Assembly (NCBI GenBank): GCA_038040285.1
Contig: JBBPIN010000009.1
Coordinates: forward strand, 8,652 to 72,651
Reading direction: 5' to 3'
DNA: 64,000 nucleotides
DNA from: Mayfieldus sp038040285
GTDB taxonomy: Bacteria; Actinomycetota; Thermoleophilia; Solirubrobacterales; 70-9
Part shown: positions 16,379-24,600 of the stretch, piece by piece
Layout: each line of letters starts with the position of its first letter
Numbering within the stretch: the first letter of the stretch is position 1
The notes under the pieces: model-generated
What the model was told of the DNA's origin: nothing
Databases searched by the model: none
Seen by the model: only the letters and a program-made list of their open reading frames with translations
Position numbers and translations under genes: made by a program

Positions 16379-17455
16379 ATGGACGACCTGAAGGGCCTCA
16401 TCCTGTCGGGCGGCGCGGGGACACGGCTGCGCCCGATCACGCACACCTCAGCCAAGCAGCTGGTGCCGGTCGCCAACAAGCCCGTGCTCTTCTACGGGAT
16501 CGAGGCGCTGGTCGAGGCCGGCGTAACCGAGATCGGCATCGTGATCGCGCCGGAGACAGGCGACGAGATCCGCGAGGCGGCCGGCGACGGCTCCGCCTTC
16601 GGCGCCACGATCACCTACATCACCCAGGACCGGCCGGCTGGGCTCGCCCACGCGGTGCTCACGGCGGAGGACTTCCTCGGCAGCTCGCCGTTCGTGATGT
16701 ACCTGGGCGACAACCTGCTCGCCGAGGGGATCACGCGTCTGGTCTCCGCCTTTCGCGAGTCACAGCCCGACGCCCTGATCCTGCTCACAAGGGTCGACGA
16801 CCCCAGCTCCTACGGCGTCGCCGAGCTGGATGGCGACCGCGTCGTGCGCCTGGTCGAGAAGCCGAAGGACCCTCCCTCAGACCTGGCGCTGGTCGGCGTC
16901 TATCTGTTCGGGCCCACGATCTTCGAGGCCGCGCGGGCGCTGGAGCCCTCCTGGCGCGGCGAGCTGGAGATCACGGAGGCGATCGACCGTCTGATCGAGG
17001 GCGGCCAGCGGGTCGAGTCGCAGATCGTGAGCGGTTGGTGGAAGGACACCGGACAGCTCGCCGACATGCTGGAGGCAAATCGGCTGGTACTCGAGGAGCT
17101 CACCCCCCGAATCGACGGGGAGGTCTCAGACGACTCCCGGGTCGAGAGCCGCGTCGCGGTCGAGCGGGGTGCGGTCGTCTCCGGGTCCGTGGTCCGCGGG
17201 CCCGCGATCATCGGCCAGGACGCCCGGATCACCGATGCCTTTATCGGCCCCTACACCTCGATCGGCGACGAGGTCGAGGTCTCGCGCTCTGAGATCGAGA
17301 ACTCGATCCTGCTCGCGGGTGCGAGGGTCACCGACCTCGGAACCCGGATGGAGGCCAGCCTGCTGGGTCGAAACGTGAGCCTGACACGCAGCGACGGGAT
17401 GCCGAAGACGCTGCGGATGATGGTCGGCGACAACTCGGAGATCGAGCTGATTTGA
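16379..17455 (+). CDS. rmlA: glucose-1-phosphate thymidylyltransferase (long form)
   Basis: A 358-residue nucleotidyltransferase with the signature GLILSGGAGTRLRP and KQLVPVANKPVLFYGIEAL at the N-terminus. A C-terminal left-handed beta-helix (VVSGSVVRGPAIIG, TDAFIGPYTSIGDEV) marks the long-form RmlA/StrD group of about 355 residues. It makes dTDP-glucose from dTTP and glucose-1-phosphate, the first step of dTDP-L-rhamnose synthesis. I chose ATG 16379; the longer frame runs into the REP-like repeat. First gene of rmlADBC; its stop overlaps rmlD by 4 nt. Confidence 0.93.
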   Translation: MDDLKGLILSGGAGTRLRPITHTSAKQLVPVANKPVLFYGIEALVEAGVTEIGIVIAPETGDEIREAAGDGSAFGATITYITQDRPAGLAHAVLTAEDFLGSSPFVMYLGDNLLAEGITRLVSAFRESQPDALILLTRVDDPSSYGVAELDGDRVVRLVEKPKDPPSDLALVGVYLFGPTIFEAARALEPSWRGELEITEAIDRLIEGGQRVESQIVSGWWKDTGQLADMLEANRLVLEELTPRIDGEVSDDSRVESRVAVERGAVVSGSVVRGPAIIGQDARITDAFIGPYTSIGDEVEVSRSEIENSILLAGARVTDLGTRMEASLLGRNVSLTRSDGMPKTLRMMVGDNSEIELI

Positions 17456-18303
17456 GACTGCTGGTGACAGGCGCAGGGGGGATGCTGGGACGGGACGTTG
17501 CGCTCGCGGCGACCAACGCCGGGCACGTAGTCTCGGCGCTGGACCACAACGACCTCGACGTGGCCGACGCGGAAGCCGTCGCGGCGCGATTCGACCGCGA
17601 TCGGCCCGATGTGGCGATCAACTGCGCGGCCTGGACCGACGTCGACGGGGCGGAGGAGGCAGAGGACCAGGCGATGGCGGTGAACGGCACCGGCGCCGGC
17701 AACGTCGCAGCAGCGGCCGCCGCGGTGGGCGCCAAGGTGCTCTATGTCTCGACCGACTACGTCTTCGACGGCCAAAAGGAGTCGCCCTACGTCGAGGTCG
17801 ACGAGCCGGCGCCGCAGTCCGCCTATGGGCGCACCAAGCTGGCCGGCGAGGAGGCGACCGCGGCGGCCAACCGGCGCCACTTCGTCGTCCGCTCCTCCTG
17901 GCTGTTCGGGATCGCCGGCCCCAACTTCGTCGAGACGATGCTTCAGCTCGCCACCGACCACGGCGAGGTGCTGGTCGTCCGCGACCAGGTCGGCTCGCCG
18001 ACCTACACCTGGCACCTCGCCTCGGGCATCGTGCGGTTGATCGAGGGCACCACCTACGGCATTCACCACATGGCCGCCGCCGGGGCCTGCTCCTGGTACG
18101 ACTTCGCGCGCGAGATCTTCGACCAGGCAAAGGTCGAGTGCAACGTGCTCTCCGGGACGACGGACATGCTCGCCAGGCCAGCGCCGCGGCCCGCCTATTC
18201 GGCGCTCGATACGCAGCGCGATGCCCCGATCCTGTTGCCCTCCTGGCGCGACGGCTTGGCCGGATATCTCGCTCAGCGCCAGGCGGAGCGCGAAGCGGCA
18301 TGA
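17452..18303 (+). CDS. rmlD: dTDP-4-dehydrorhamnose reductase
   Basis: A 283-residue extended SDR with Rossmann motif GAGGMLGRDVA at the N-terminus, the RmlD segment STDYVFDGQKESPY and active-site YGRTKLAGE (Tyr/Lys). It reduces dTDP-4-keto-L-rhamnose to dTDP-L-rhamnose. It begins with a TTG overlapping the rmlA stop (TTGA) and ends overlapping the rmlB start (ATGA), so the pathway genes are tightly coupled. Confidence 0.93.
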   Translation: MRLLVTGAGGMLGRDVALAATNAGHVVSALDHNDLDVADAEAVAARFDRDRPDVAINCAAWTDVDGAEEAEDQAMAVNGTGAGNVAAAAAAVGAKVLYVSTDYVFDGQKESPYVEVDEPAPQSAYGRTKLAGEEATAAANRRHFVVRSSWLFGIAGPNFVETMLQLATDHGEVLVVRDQVGSPTYTWHLASGIVRLIEGTTYGIHHMAAAGACSWYDFAREIFDQAKVECNVLSGTTDMLARPAPRPAYSALDTQRDAPILLPSWRDGLAGYLAQRQAEREAA

Positions 18304-19295
18304 GGCTGCTGGTCGCGGGGGGAGCCGGCTTCATCGGCTCCAACTACGTGCGCCGCCGGGTCCAGACCCGGCCCGACGATTCGGTCCGCGTGCTCGACAA
18401 GTTGACCTATGCGGGTCGCCGCGAGAACCTCGAGGGCCTCGGGGAGCAGGTCGAGCTGGTCGTCGGGGACATCTGCGATCGTGACGCGGCGCGGGAGGCG
18501 GTCGAGGGCTGCGACGCGATCGTCAACTTCGCCGCCGAGTCGCACGTCGATCGCTCGATCCATTCGCCGGGCGAGTTCATCGAGACCGACGTGTTCGGCA
18601 CCTTCGTGTTGCTGGAGGCGGCACGCGATGCCGGCATCCGCCACCTTCAGATCTCCACCGACGAGGTCTACGGCTCGATCGAGGAGGGGTCGTTCACCGA
18701 GACCTCGCCCCTGCAACCGTCGTCGCCCTACTCGGCCTCGAAGGCCGGTGGCGATCTGATCGTCTCGGCGTTCAGCCACACCTATGAGGCCGAGTCGCTG
18801 ATCATTCGCGCCTCCAACAACTACGGTCCGCGCCAGCATCCCGAGAAGCTGATCCCGCTGACGGTCCTCAACTGCTTGGCCGGCGACCCAGTCCCGGTCT
18901 ACGGCGACGGCGCCCAGGTCCGCAACTGGCTGTTCGTCGCAGACTTCGCCTCGGCGATCGACGCCGTGCTGGAGCGCGGAACTCCGGGCGAGGCCTACAA
19001 CGTCGGCGGGCCGGACGAGCTTCCGAACATCGACGTCGTGAGGAAGGTCCTGGAGCTGACCGGGCGCGACGAGTCGCTGATCGAGCACGTCACCGACCGG
19101 CCGGGCCACGATCGCCGCTACTCGCTCGCCTCGACGAAGCTCGAGCAGCTCGGCTGGGAGGCCGAGGTGTCGTTTGAGGAGGGGATCGAGCAGACGGTCG
19201 CCTGGTACCGCGACAACGAGGAGTGGTGGGGCCCGCTGCGCTCCGGCGAGTACCGTGACTACTACGAGCGCCAGTACGGACGCGCGCTCCGCTGA
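18300..19295 (+). CDS. rmlB: dTDP-glucose 4,6-dehydratase
   Basis: A 331-residue extended SDR with NAD-binding GGAGFIGSNYV at the start, NFAAESHVDRSI, the STDEVYGS segment with the catalytic Asp-Glu pair, and YSASKAGGD (Tyr/Lys). The ASNNYGPRQHPEKLIPL stretch is characteristic of RmlB. It converts dTDP-glucose to dTDP-4-keto-6-deoxyglucose. The ATG at 18300 overlaps the rmlD stop; a longer open frame upstream lies inside rmlD and is not used. Confidence 0.94.
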   Translation: MRLLVAGGAGFIGSNYVRRRVQTRPDDSVRVLDKLTYAGRRENLEGLGEQVELVVGDICDRDAAREAVEGCDAIVNFAAESHVDRSIHSPGEFIETDVFGTFVLLEAARDAGIRHLQISTDEVYGSIEEGSFTETSPLQPSSPYSASKAGGDLIVSAFSHTYEAESLIIRASNNYGPRQHPEKLIPLTVLNCLAGDPVPVYGDGAQVRNWLFVADFASAIDAVLERGTPGEAYNVGGPDELPNIDVVRKVLELTGRDESLIEHVTDRPGHDRRYSLASTKLEQLGWEAEVSFEEGIEQTVAWYRDNEEWWGPLRSGEYRDYYERQYGRALR

Positions 19296-19843
19296 TGGCA
19301 AAGCGAATCGACACCAAGCTCGACGGCCTGGTCGTCATCGAGCCGGACGTGTTCGGTGACGACCGCGGCTTTCTGGTCGAGACCTACCGCGGCGACCTCT
19401 GGCACGAGCTCGGGGTCGACGTCGACTTCGTGCAGCACAACCACTCGCGCTCGTTGCGTGGGACGCTGCGGGGGCTGCACTTCCAGACCGAGCCCGGGCA
19501 GGCGAAGCTGGTGCGCTGTTCGTCGGGGCGGATCTTCGACGTCGCCGTCGACCTGCGCCGCGACTCTCCGACCTTCGGCCATTGGGACGGCCACGAGCTC
19601 GACGATCGGGCGCATCGCCAGCTGCTGATCCCGATCGGCTTCGGCCACGGCTTCTGCGTGCTCAGCGACGAGGCCGACGTCGACTACCAGCTCTCCAGCT
19701 ACTACGACCCGGCCACCGAGTCCGGTGTCGCCTGGGACGACCCCGACATAGGGGTCGAGTGGCCGATCTCAGAGCCGCTGCTCTCCGAGCGCGACAAGAC
19801 GGCGCCGAAGCTCGCCGACGTCCGCGACGCGCTGCCCTTCTAG
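19295..19843 (+). CDS. rmlC: dTDP-4-dehydrorhamnose 3,5-epimerase
   Basis: A 182-residue cupin epimerase with the signature segments FGDDRGFLVETYR, QHNHSRSLRGTLRGLHFQ (catalytic His) and PIGFGHGFCVLSDEADVDYQ. It completes the rmlADBC set, shares one base with the rmlB stop, and ends in TAG inside the CTAG tetranucleotide duplicated by the IS481-type insertion. Confidence 0.93.
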   Translation: MAKRIDTKLDGLVVIEPDVFGDDRGFLVETYRGDLWHELGVDVDFVQHNHSRSLRGTLRGLHFQTEPGQAKLVRCSSGRIFDVAVDLRRDSPTFGHWDGHELDDRAHRQLLIPIGFGHGFCVLSDEADVDYQLSSYYDPATESGVAWDDPDIGVEWPISEPLLSERDKTAPKLADVRDALPF

Positions 19844-20904
19844 CTGTCCTGCCCACGGAGGTTGTGAACGCGGCTGATCGGCGGCCGGTCTCCCAAGGAG
19901 CTGTGGGGCCTTCGCCGGTTGTAGTAGCGAAGGAAGGATCCCAGGGCACGTGAGCGCTGCTGGGAGCTGGACCAGGCGTGCGCGTAGGCCCACTCGATCT
20001 TCAGCGTCCGGATGAAGCGCTCTACCTTGCCGTTCCAGCGCGGCGTGTAGGGCGGAATTCGAATGTGCCGGGCCCCCTGGGCCTTCAGAACCTCGCGGAA
20101 GGCACGCGAGTGAACGTAGGCGAAGGCGTTATCTGTCATCACCGCCTCGGGCGCCCCCATCCGCAGCGAGGCGAAGTGGGCGATCGCCCGTTGCAGCACC
20201 GCTGCTGCGGTGGCGCCGTCCCTTGCCTGGTGCTGCTCCAAATAGGCGTAGCGGCTGCGGTCATCGACCACGCAGTGCAGGTAGACGTAGCCGCGGGCGG
20301 CTCGCTTGTCGGCGCCGGTCTTGGTTCGATCTCCGGTGACTGCGTGCCCGGGGCGCTCAAAGCGCGCCAGCTGGGCCATGTCGACGTGAAGCAGCGCCCC
20401 GGGCCGCGACCACTCATAGCGGCGAAACGTCTGTCGCTCGCCTCTTGCGCGGCGCGAGCCCGTTGCGCCAGAGCACCTTCCAGATCGTCGAGCGGGCCCT
20501 GCGACAGATCCCGGCCAACCGACCTGGTCCGAGATTGGTCTCGCGCCTTGCCCGCAGGATCGGCTCCTCCTCGGCTGGGCCCAGACGTCGCGGTTGGCGA
20601 TGCGGGCGCGAGGAGCGGTCCGCGATCCAGGCGGCGCTTGCGCGCTCGGCCTCGGTTGCGCCCAGCCAGCGGTGCCACCAGCGGTGGGCGGTGGCCGGCG
20701 CTACGCAGAAGGCGGCGGCCGCCGCCTTCTGCGTCATCCCCGACTCGATCGCTCTGGCAAGCGCGAGCCGTCCCGCGGGTCCGAGGGCAGCGTTAGCGTG
20801 AACCTTCATCCGGGTCCTCCTTTGGTTGGGGCGTTAGACACCCCAAGCCTCTGGGCGGGCCCGGATGGCCTTTCAGCCGTTCACAACGTGTGTGGGCGGT
20901 TCAC
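19844..20904 (-). mobile_element. IS481-family insertion sequence
   Basis: About 1.06 kb. Imperfect terminal inverted repeats, both reading inward as GCCCAC then about 5 nt then GTTGTGAAC, lie at 19844-19869 and 20879-20904. It is flanked on both sides by the 4-bp direct repeat CTAG (19840-19843 and 20905-20908), the likely target-site duplication. It carries a transposase split by a frameshift. It separates the stop codons of rmlC and the acyltransferase gene, which would overlap if the element were removed. Confidence 0.88.
19853..20809 (-). pseudogene. IS481 transposase, split by a frameshift
   Basis: The N-terminal frame (20809-20414, start ATG) holds the helix-turn-helix domain: GRLALARAIESGMTQKAAAAAF and TAHRWWHRW, then GRLAGICRRARSTIWKVLWRNG. 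The C-terminal frame ending near 19853 holds the DDE integrase core: LHVDMAQLARF, DDRSRYAY, MTDNAFAY, WNGKVERFIRTLKIEW. The frames differ by one nucleotide around 20440. After the shift the IS481 sequence continues cleanly as RQTFRRYEWSRPGALLHVD. No A-rich slippery site is present at the junction, so this looks like an inactivating indel, not programmed frameshifting. Confidence 0.8.
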
Positions 20905-21633
20905 CTAGCCGCGCGATTTCGAGGAGCCGCTGGCTGCGCGGGCGCGCCGGGTGGCCTCCAGGGCCTCGGCCTTGGCCTCCCACTTCGCCCGCGTCGCCAT
21001 CGGATCCCGTCCGGCGTCCACGGGCGGCGCGATTGCCCTGATCTCGGCCATCAGCCGCTCGGAGACCTGCGCGGGCGTTTCGTCGGGGCGCGTCTGGCCT
21101 GAGGCCGGCTCGAAGAATCGCATCCGCACTGACGGGCGCTTCGGGAAGCGGACGTAGTCGGGAGTCCCCTCGACGGCCACGCAGACGAGCCGGGCCTCGG
21201 GCACTTCGACGGCGAGCCGGCCGAAGCCGCTTCGTGCCCGCATCTGGCGCCCGACCGAGATGGTGCCTTCGGGAAATACGCCTATACAGGCTCCACCGCG
21301 CAGCGCATCGATTGCGCTTGCGAGTGCGCCGGCGTCACCGGTCGCACGCTCGATCGGGACTTGCCCCATGCCGTCGAGGATCGGCCCCAGCCCGCGCACG
21401 TCCCAGAGGGCCGCTTTTGCCAGGGCGCGGATCTGTCGCCGCCGGGCCGCCGCCACTCCGATCAGCAACGGGTCGAAGTAGGAATCGTGATTGCTGGCCA
21501 GCAGGACCGGGCCGCCGCGCGGCAGTGCCTCGACGCCCTCGACCTGAATCCCTCCCCACCAGGCCAGGGGACGGCAGACCGCCATCGCGAGGCGGTAGGT
21601 GCGGGTGAAGGGCTCGGGCTCGGCGTTGCTCAC
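20905..21633 (-). CDS. plsC: lysophospholipid acyltransferase (PlsC family)
   Basis: A 242-residue 1-acyl-sn-glycerol-3-phosphate acyltransferase. It has the catalytic HX4D motif in SNHDSYFDPLL, the GQVPIERATGD segment and the FPEGTIS motif that binds the glycerophosphate. It acts at the cytoplasmic membrane in phospholipid synthesis. I use GTG 21633, which gives an MSNAEP-like start; a TTG 9 nt upstream is possible. Its TAG stop lies in the CTAG target duplication next to the IS. Confidence 0.88.
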   Translation of the reverse strand: MSNAEPEPFTRTYRLAMAVCRPLAWWGGIQVEGVEALPRGGPVLLASNHDSYFDPLLIGVAAARRRQIRALAKAALWDVRGLGPILDGMGQVPIERATGDAGALASAIDALRGGACIGVFPEGTISVGRQMRARSGFGRLAVEVPEARLVCVAVEGTPDYVRFPKRPSVRMRFFEPASGQTRPDETPAQVSERLMAEIRAIAPPVDAGRDPMATRAKWEAKAEALEATRRARAASGSSKSRG

Positions 21634-21683
21634 GGCCGGCAAGCTATTCGATCCCGCCGAGCCAGCTGCGTAAGATCAGTCGG

Positions 21684-24600
21684 TTGGCCTCTGACCGAAA
21701 CACGAGTGCGAAGGACGCACTAGCGCCGTTTTCGGCGCCTGTGCGCAAGTGGTTCGAGGCCTCATTCGACGCTCCCACGCCTGCCCAGGCAGGCGGTTGG
21801 CCGGCGATCTCGAGCGGCGCCAACACGTTGATCTGCGCCCCAACGGGCTCCGGCAAGACGCTTGCGGCGTTCTTATGGGGCATCGACCGCTTGGCCCGCG
21901 AGCCCGGGCGCGGGGACGGCACGCGGATCGTCTACGTCTCGCCGCTGAAGGCCCTCTCCTACGACATCGAGCGCAACCTGCGCGCACCGCTGGCCGGGAT
22001 CGGGGCCGAGATTTCGGTTGGGCTGCGGACCGGCGACACGCCGCAGAAGGAGCGCCAGGCGATGCGCCGCAATCCGCCCGACATCCTGATCACCACCCCG
22101 GAGTCGCTCTACCTGATCCTCTCCTCGGGAGCGCGCGAGATGCTCGGCTCGGTCGAGGCGGTGATCGTCGACGAGATCCACGCGGTCGCACAGAGCAAGC
22201 GCGGCTCGCACCTTGCGCTGACCCTGGAACGACTCGAGCAGCTCGTCCAGCGGGAGGACGAGGAGGCGACGCTGCAACGAATCGGCCTCTCGGCTACGCA
22301 ACGACCCCTGGAGCGGGTCGCGCAGTTCCTCGTCGGGCCGAGGCGCCAGTGTGAGGCAGTCGACGCCGGTCGTAGCAAGGAGCTCGACCTCGAGATCCAG
22401 GTTCCGGTCGAGGACATGACCGAGCCGGGCGCATCCGCCCCCGCAGCGGGTGGCGCCGAAAAACCTTCGGAGGCCCCGAGCATTGCCGGTGGCGCAGGGG
22501 CCTCCGATTTTTCGGCGACAGGACCCGCTGCCGAGCGAATTGACCCTGGTCCGATCGAGGCTTCTTTGGACCCGGCCACGAATGCCCGGTCCATTTGGCC
22601 TGCGATCTACCCCGAGCTGCTGCGACTGGTGCGCGAGCACACGTCGACGATCATCTTCGTCAACAACCGGCGCGGCGCCGAGCGGCTGGCGAAGCGGCTC
22701 AACGAGCTGGCCCTCGACGAGGACCCGCAGGAGCTTCCAGCCACCGAGCACGCCGGCAATGGAAAGCCCGCCGTTGACGAGATCGCGGACGAGGACCTCG
22801 TTGCACGAGCCCACCATGGCTCGCTCTCCCACGAGGAGCGCTCCCTGGTCGAGGAGCTCCTGAAGTCGGGCAAGCTGCCCTGCCTGGTCGCCACCTCCTC
22901 GCTCGAGCTTGGGATCGACATGGGGGCGGTGGACTTGGTGATCCAGGTCGAGTCGCCGAAGTCGGTGACCCGCGGCCTGCAGCGGATCGGCCGCGCAGGT
23001 CATGGGCTCGGCGAGGTCTCCAAGGGCCGCATCTTCCCCAAGTTCCGCGCCGACCTCCTCGAGTGCGCGGTGGTCGCGAAGCGGATGCGCAGCGGCGAGA
23101 TCGAGGAGACGGTGATCCCCCAGAACCCGCTCGACGTGCTCGCCCAGCATCTGGTCTCGATGGCGGCGCTCGACGAGTGGGAGGTCGACGAGGTCGAGCG
23201 CCTTGTCACCTCGTCGCAGCCGTTCGCCGAGCTCTCGCGCGAGCAGCTCGAGAACGTGCTCGACATGCTCGACGGCCGCTATCCGTCGGAGCGCTTCGCC
23301 GAGCTTCGCCCGCGGATCGTCTGGGACCGCACCGCGGGAACGATCCGCGGACGCAAGGGGTCGCGCCAGCTCGTGGTCACCAACGCCGGCACGATCCCCG
23401 ATCGCGGCCTCTACGGCGTCCATCTCCCCGACGGCCGCCGGGTCGGCGAGCTGGACGAGGAGATGGTCTACGAGGCTCGCCCCGGTCAGACCTTCCTTCT
23501 CGGCGCCACCACCTGGCGGATCGAGGACATCACCCGCGACCGCGTGATCGTCACACCGGCGCCAGGCATGCCCGGCGCGGTTCCCTTCTGGCGCGGCGAC
23601 GGCGTGGGGCGCCCGGCCGAGTTGGGCAAGGCGATCGGCGCCTTCGCCCGCGAGGCCGTCTCCGCCGACCCGGCCGAGCTGGCGTCCGAATACGACCTCG
23701 ACCGCCGCGCGGCCGAGAACCTGGTCACATACCTGCGCGAGCAGCAGGCGGCGACCCGGGTTGTGCCCTCCGACGAGGCGATCGTCGTCGAGCGCTTCCG
23801 GGACGAGATCGGCGACTGGCGCCTCTGCGTGCTCTCGCCGTTCGGCGGCCGCGTCCACGCTGCCTGGGGCCTGGCGCTGTCGGCGAAGATTCGATCCGAG
23901 CGCGAGCTGGAGGTGGACGCGATCTGGTCCGACGACGGGATCGTCATCCACCTTCCCGACGCCGACGAGCCACCACCTTCCGACCTGGTCCTGATCGAGC
24001 CCGACGAGCTGGAGGACCTGGTCGTCTCCGAGCTTTCCGGATCGGCGCTGTTCGGCGCCCGCTTCCGTGAGAACGCGGCCCGCTCGCTGCTCATCCCTCG
24101 CGCCTACCCGGGCAAGCGCACCCCGCTCTGGCAGCAGCGGCTGAAGTCACAGAGCCTGCTCGAGGTCGCCCGCGATTTTCCCCGCTTCCCGGTCATCCTC
24201 GAGACCTACCGCGAGTGCCTGCGCGACGTCCTCGACCTGCCGGCGCTCGACGAGCTGCTTCGCAACCTGCATTCGCGCCGCCTCACCCTCGTTGAGGTCG
24301 AAACCCAGACCGCCTCGCCGTTCGCCTCCTCGCTGCTGTTCGACTACGTCGCCACCTACATGTACGAGGGCGACACGCCGAACGCCGAGCGGCGCGCCGC
24401 GGCGCTGGCGCTCGACCGCGAGCTGCTGCGCGAGTTGCTCGGCCAGGAGGAGCTGCGCGAGCTGATCGACCCCGAGGCCCTGGATGAGGTCGGGGCCCAG
24501 ATCCAGCACCGAACCGAGGCCGGTCAGGCGCGCGACCGCGATGCGCTTCAGCAGGTGCTGCGCGACCTCGGCGACCTGACGCTCGACGAGTGCGAGCAGC

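Noticed and set aside
20414..20450. Programmed frameshift in the IS481 transposase
   Set aside because: No A-rich slippery heptamer at the junction, and the sequence continues in one frame after a single-base correction.
21873..23951. Minus-strand open frame of 692 codons inside lhr
   Set aside because: Shadow of the helicase gene, with no recognisable domain and no start signal.
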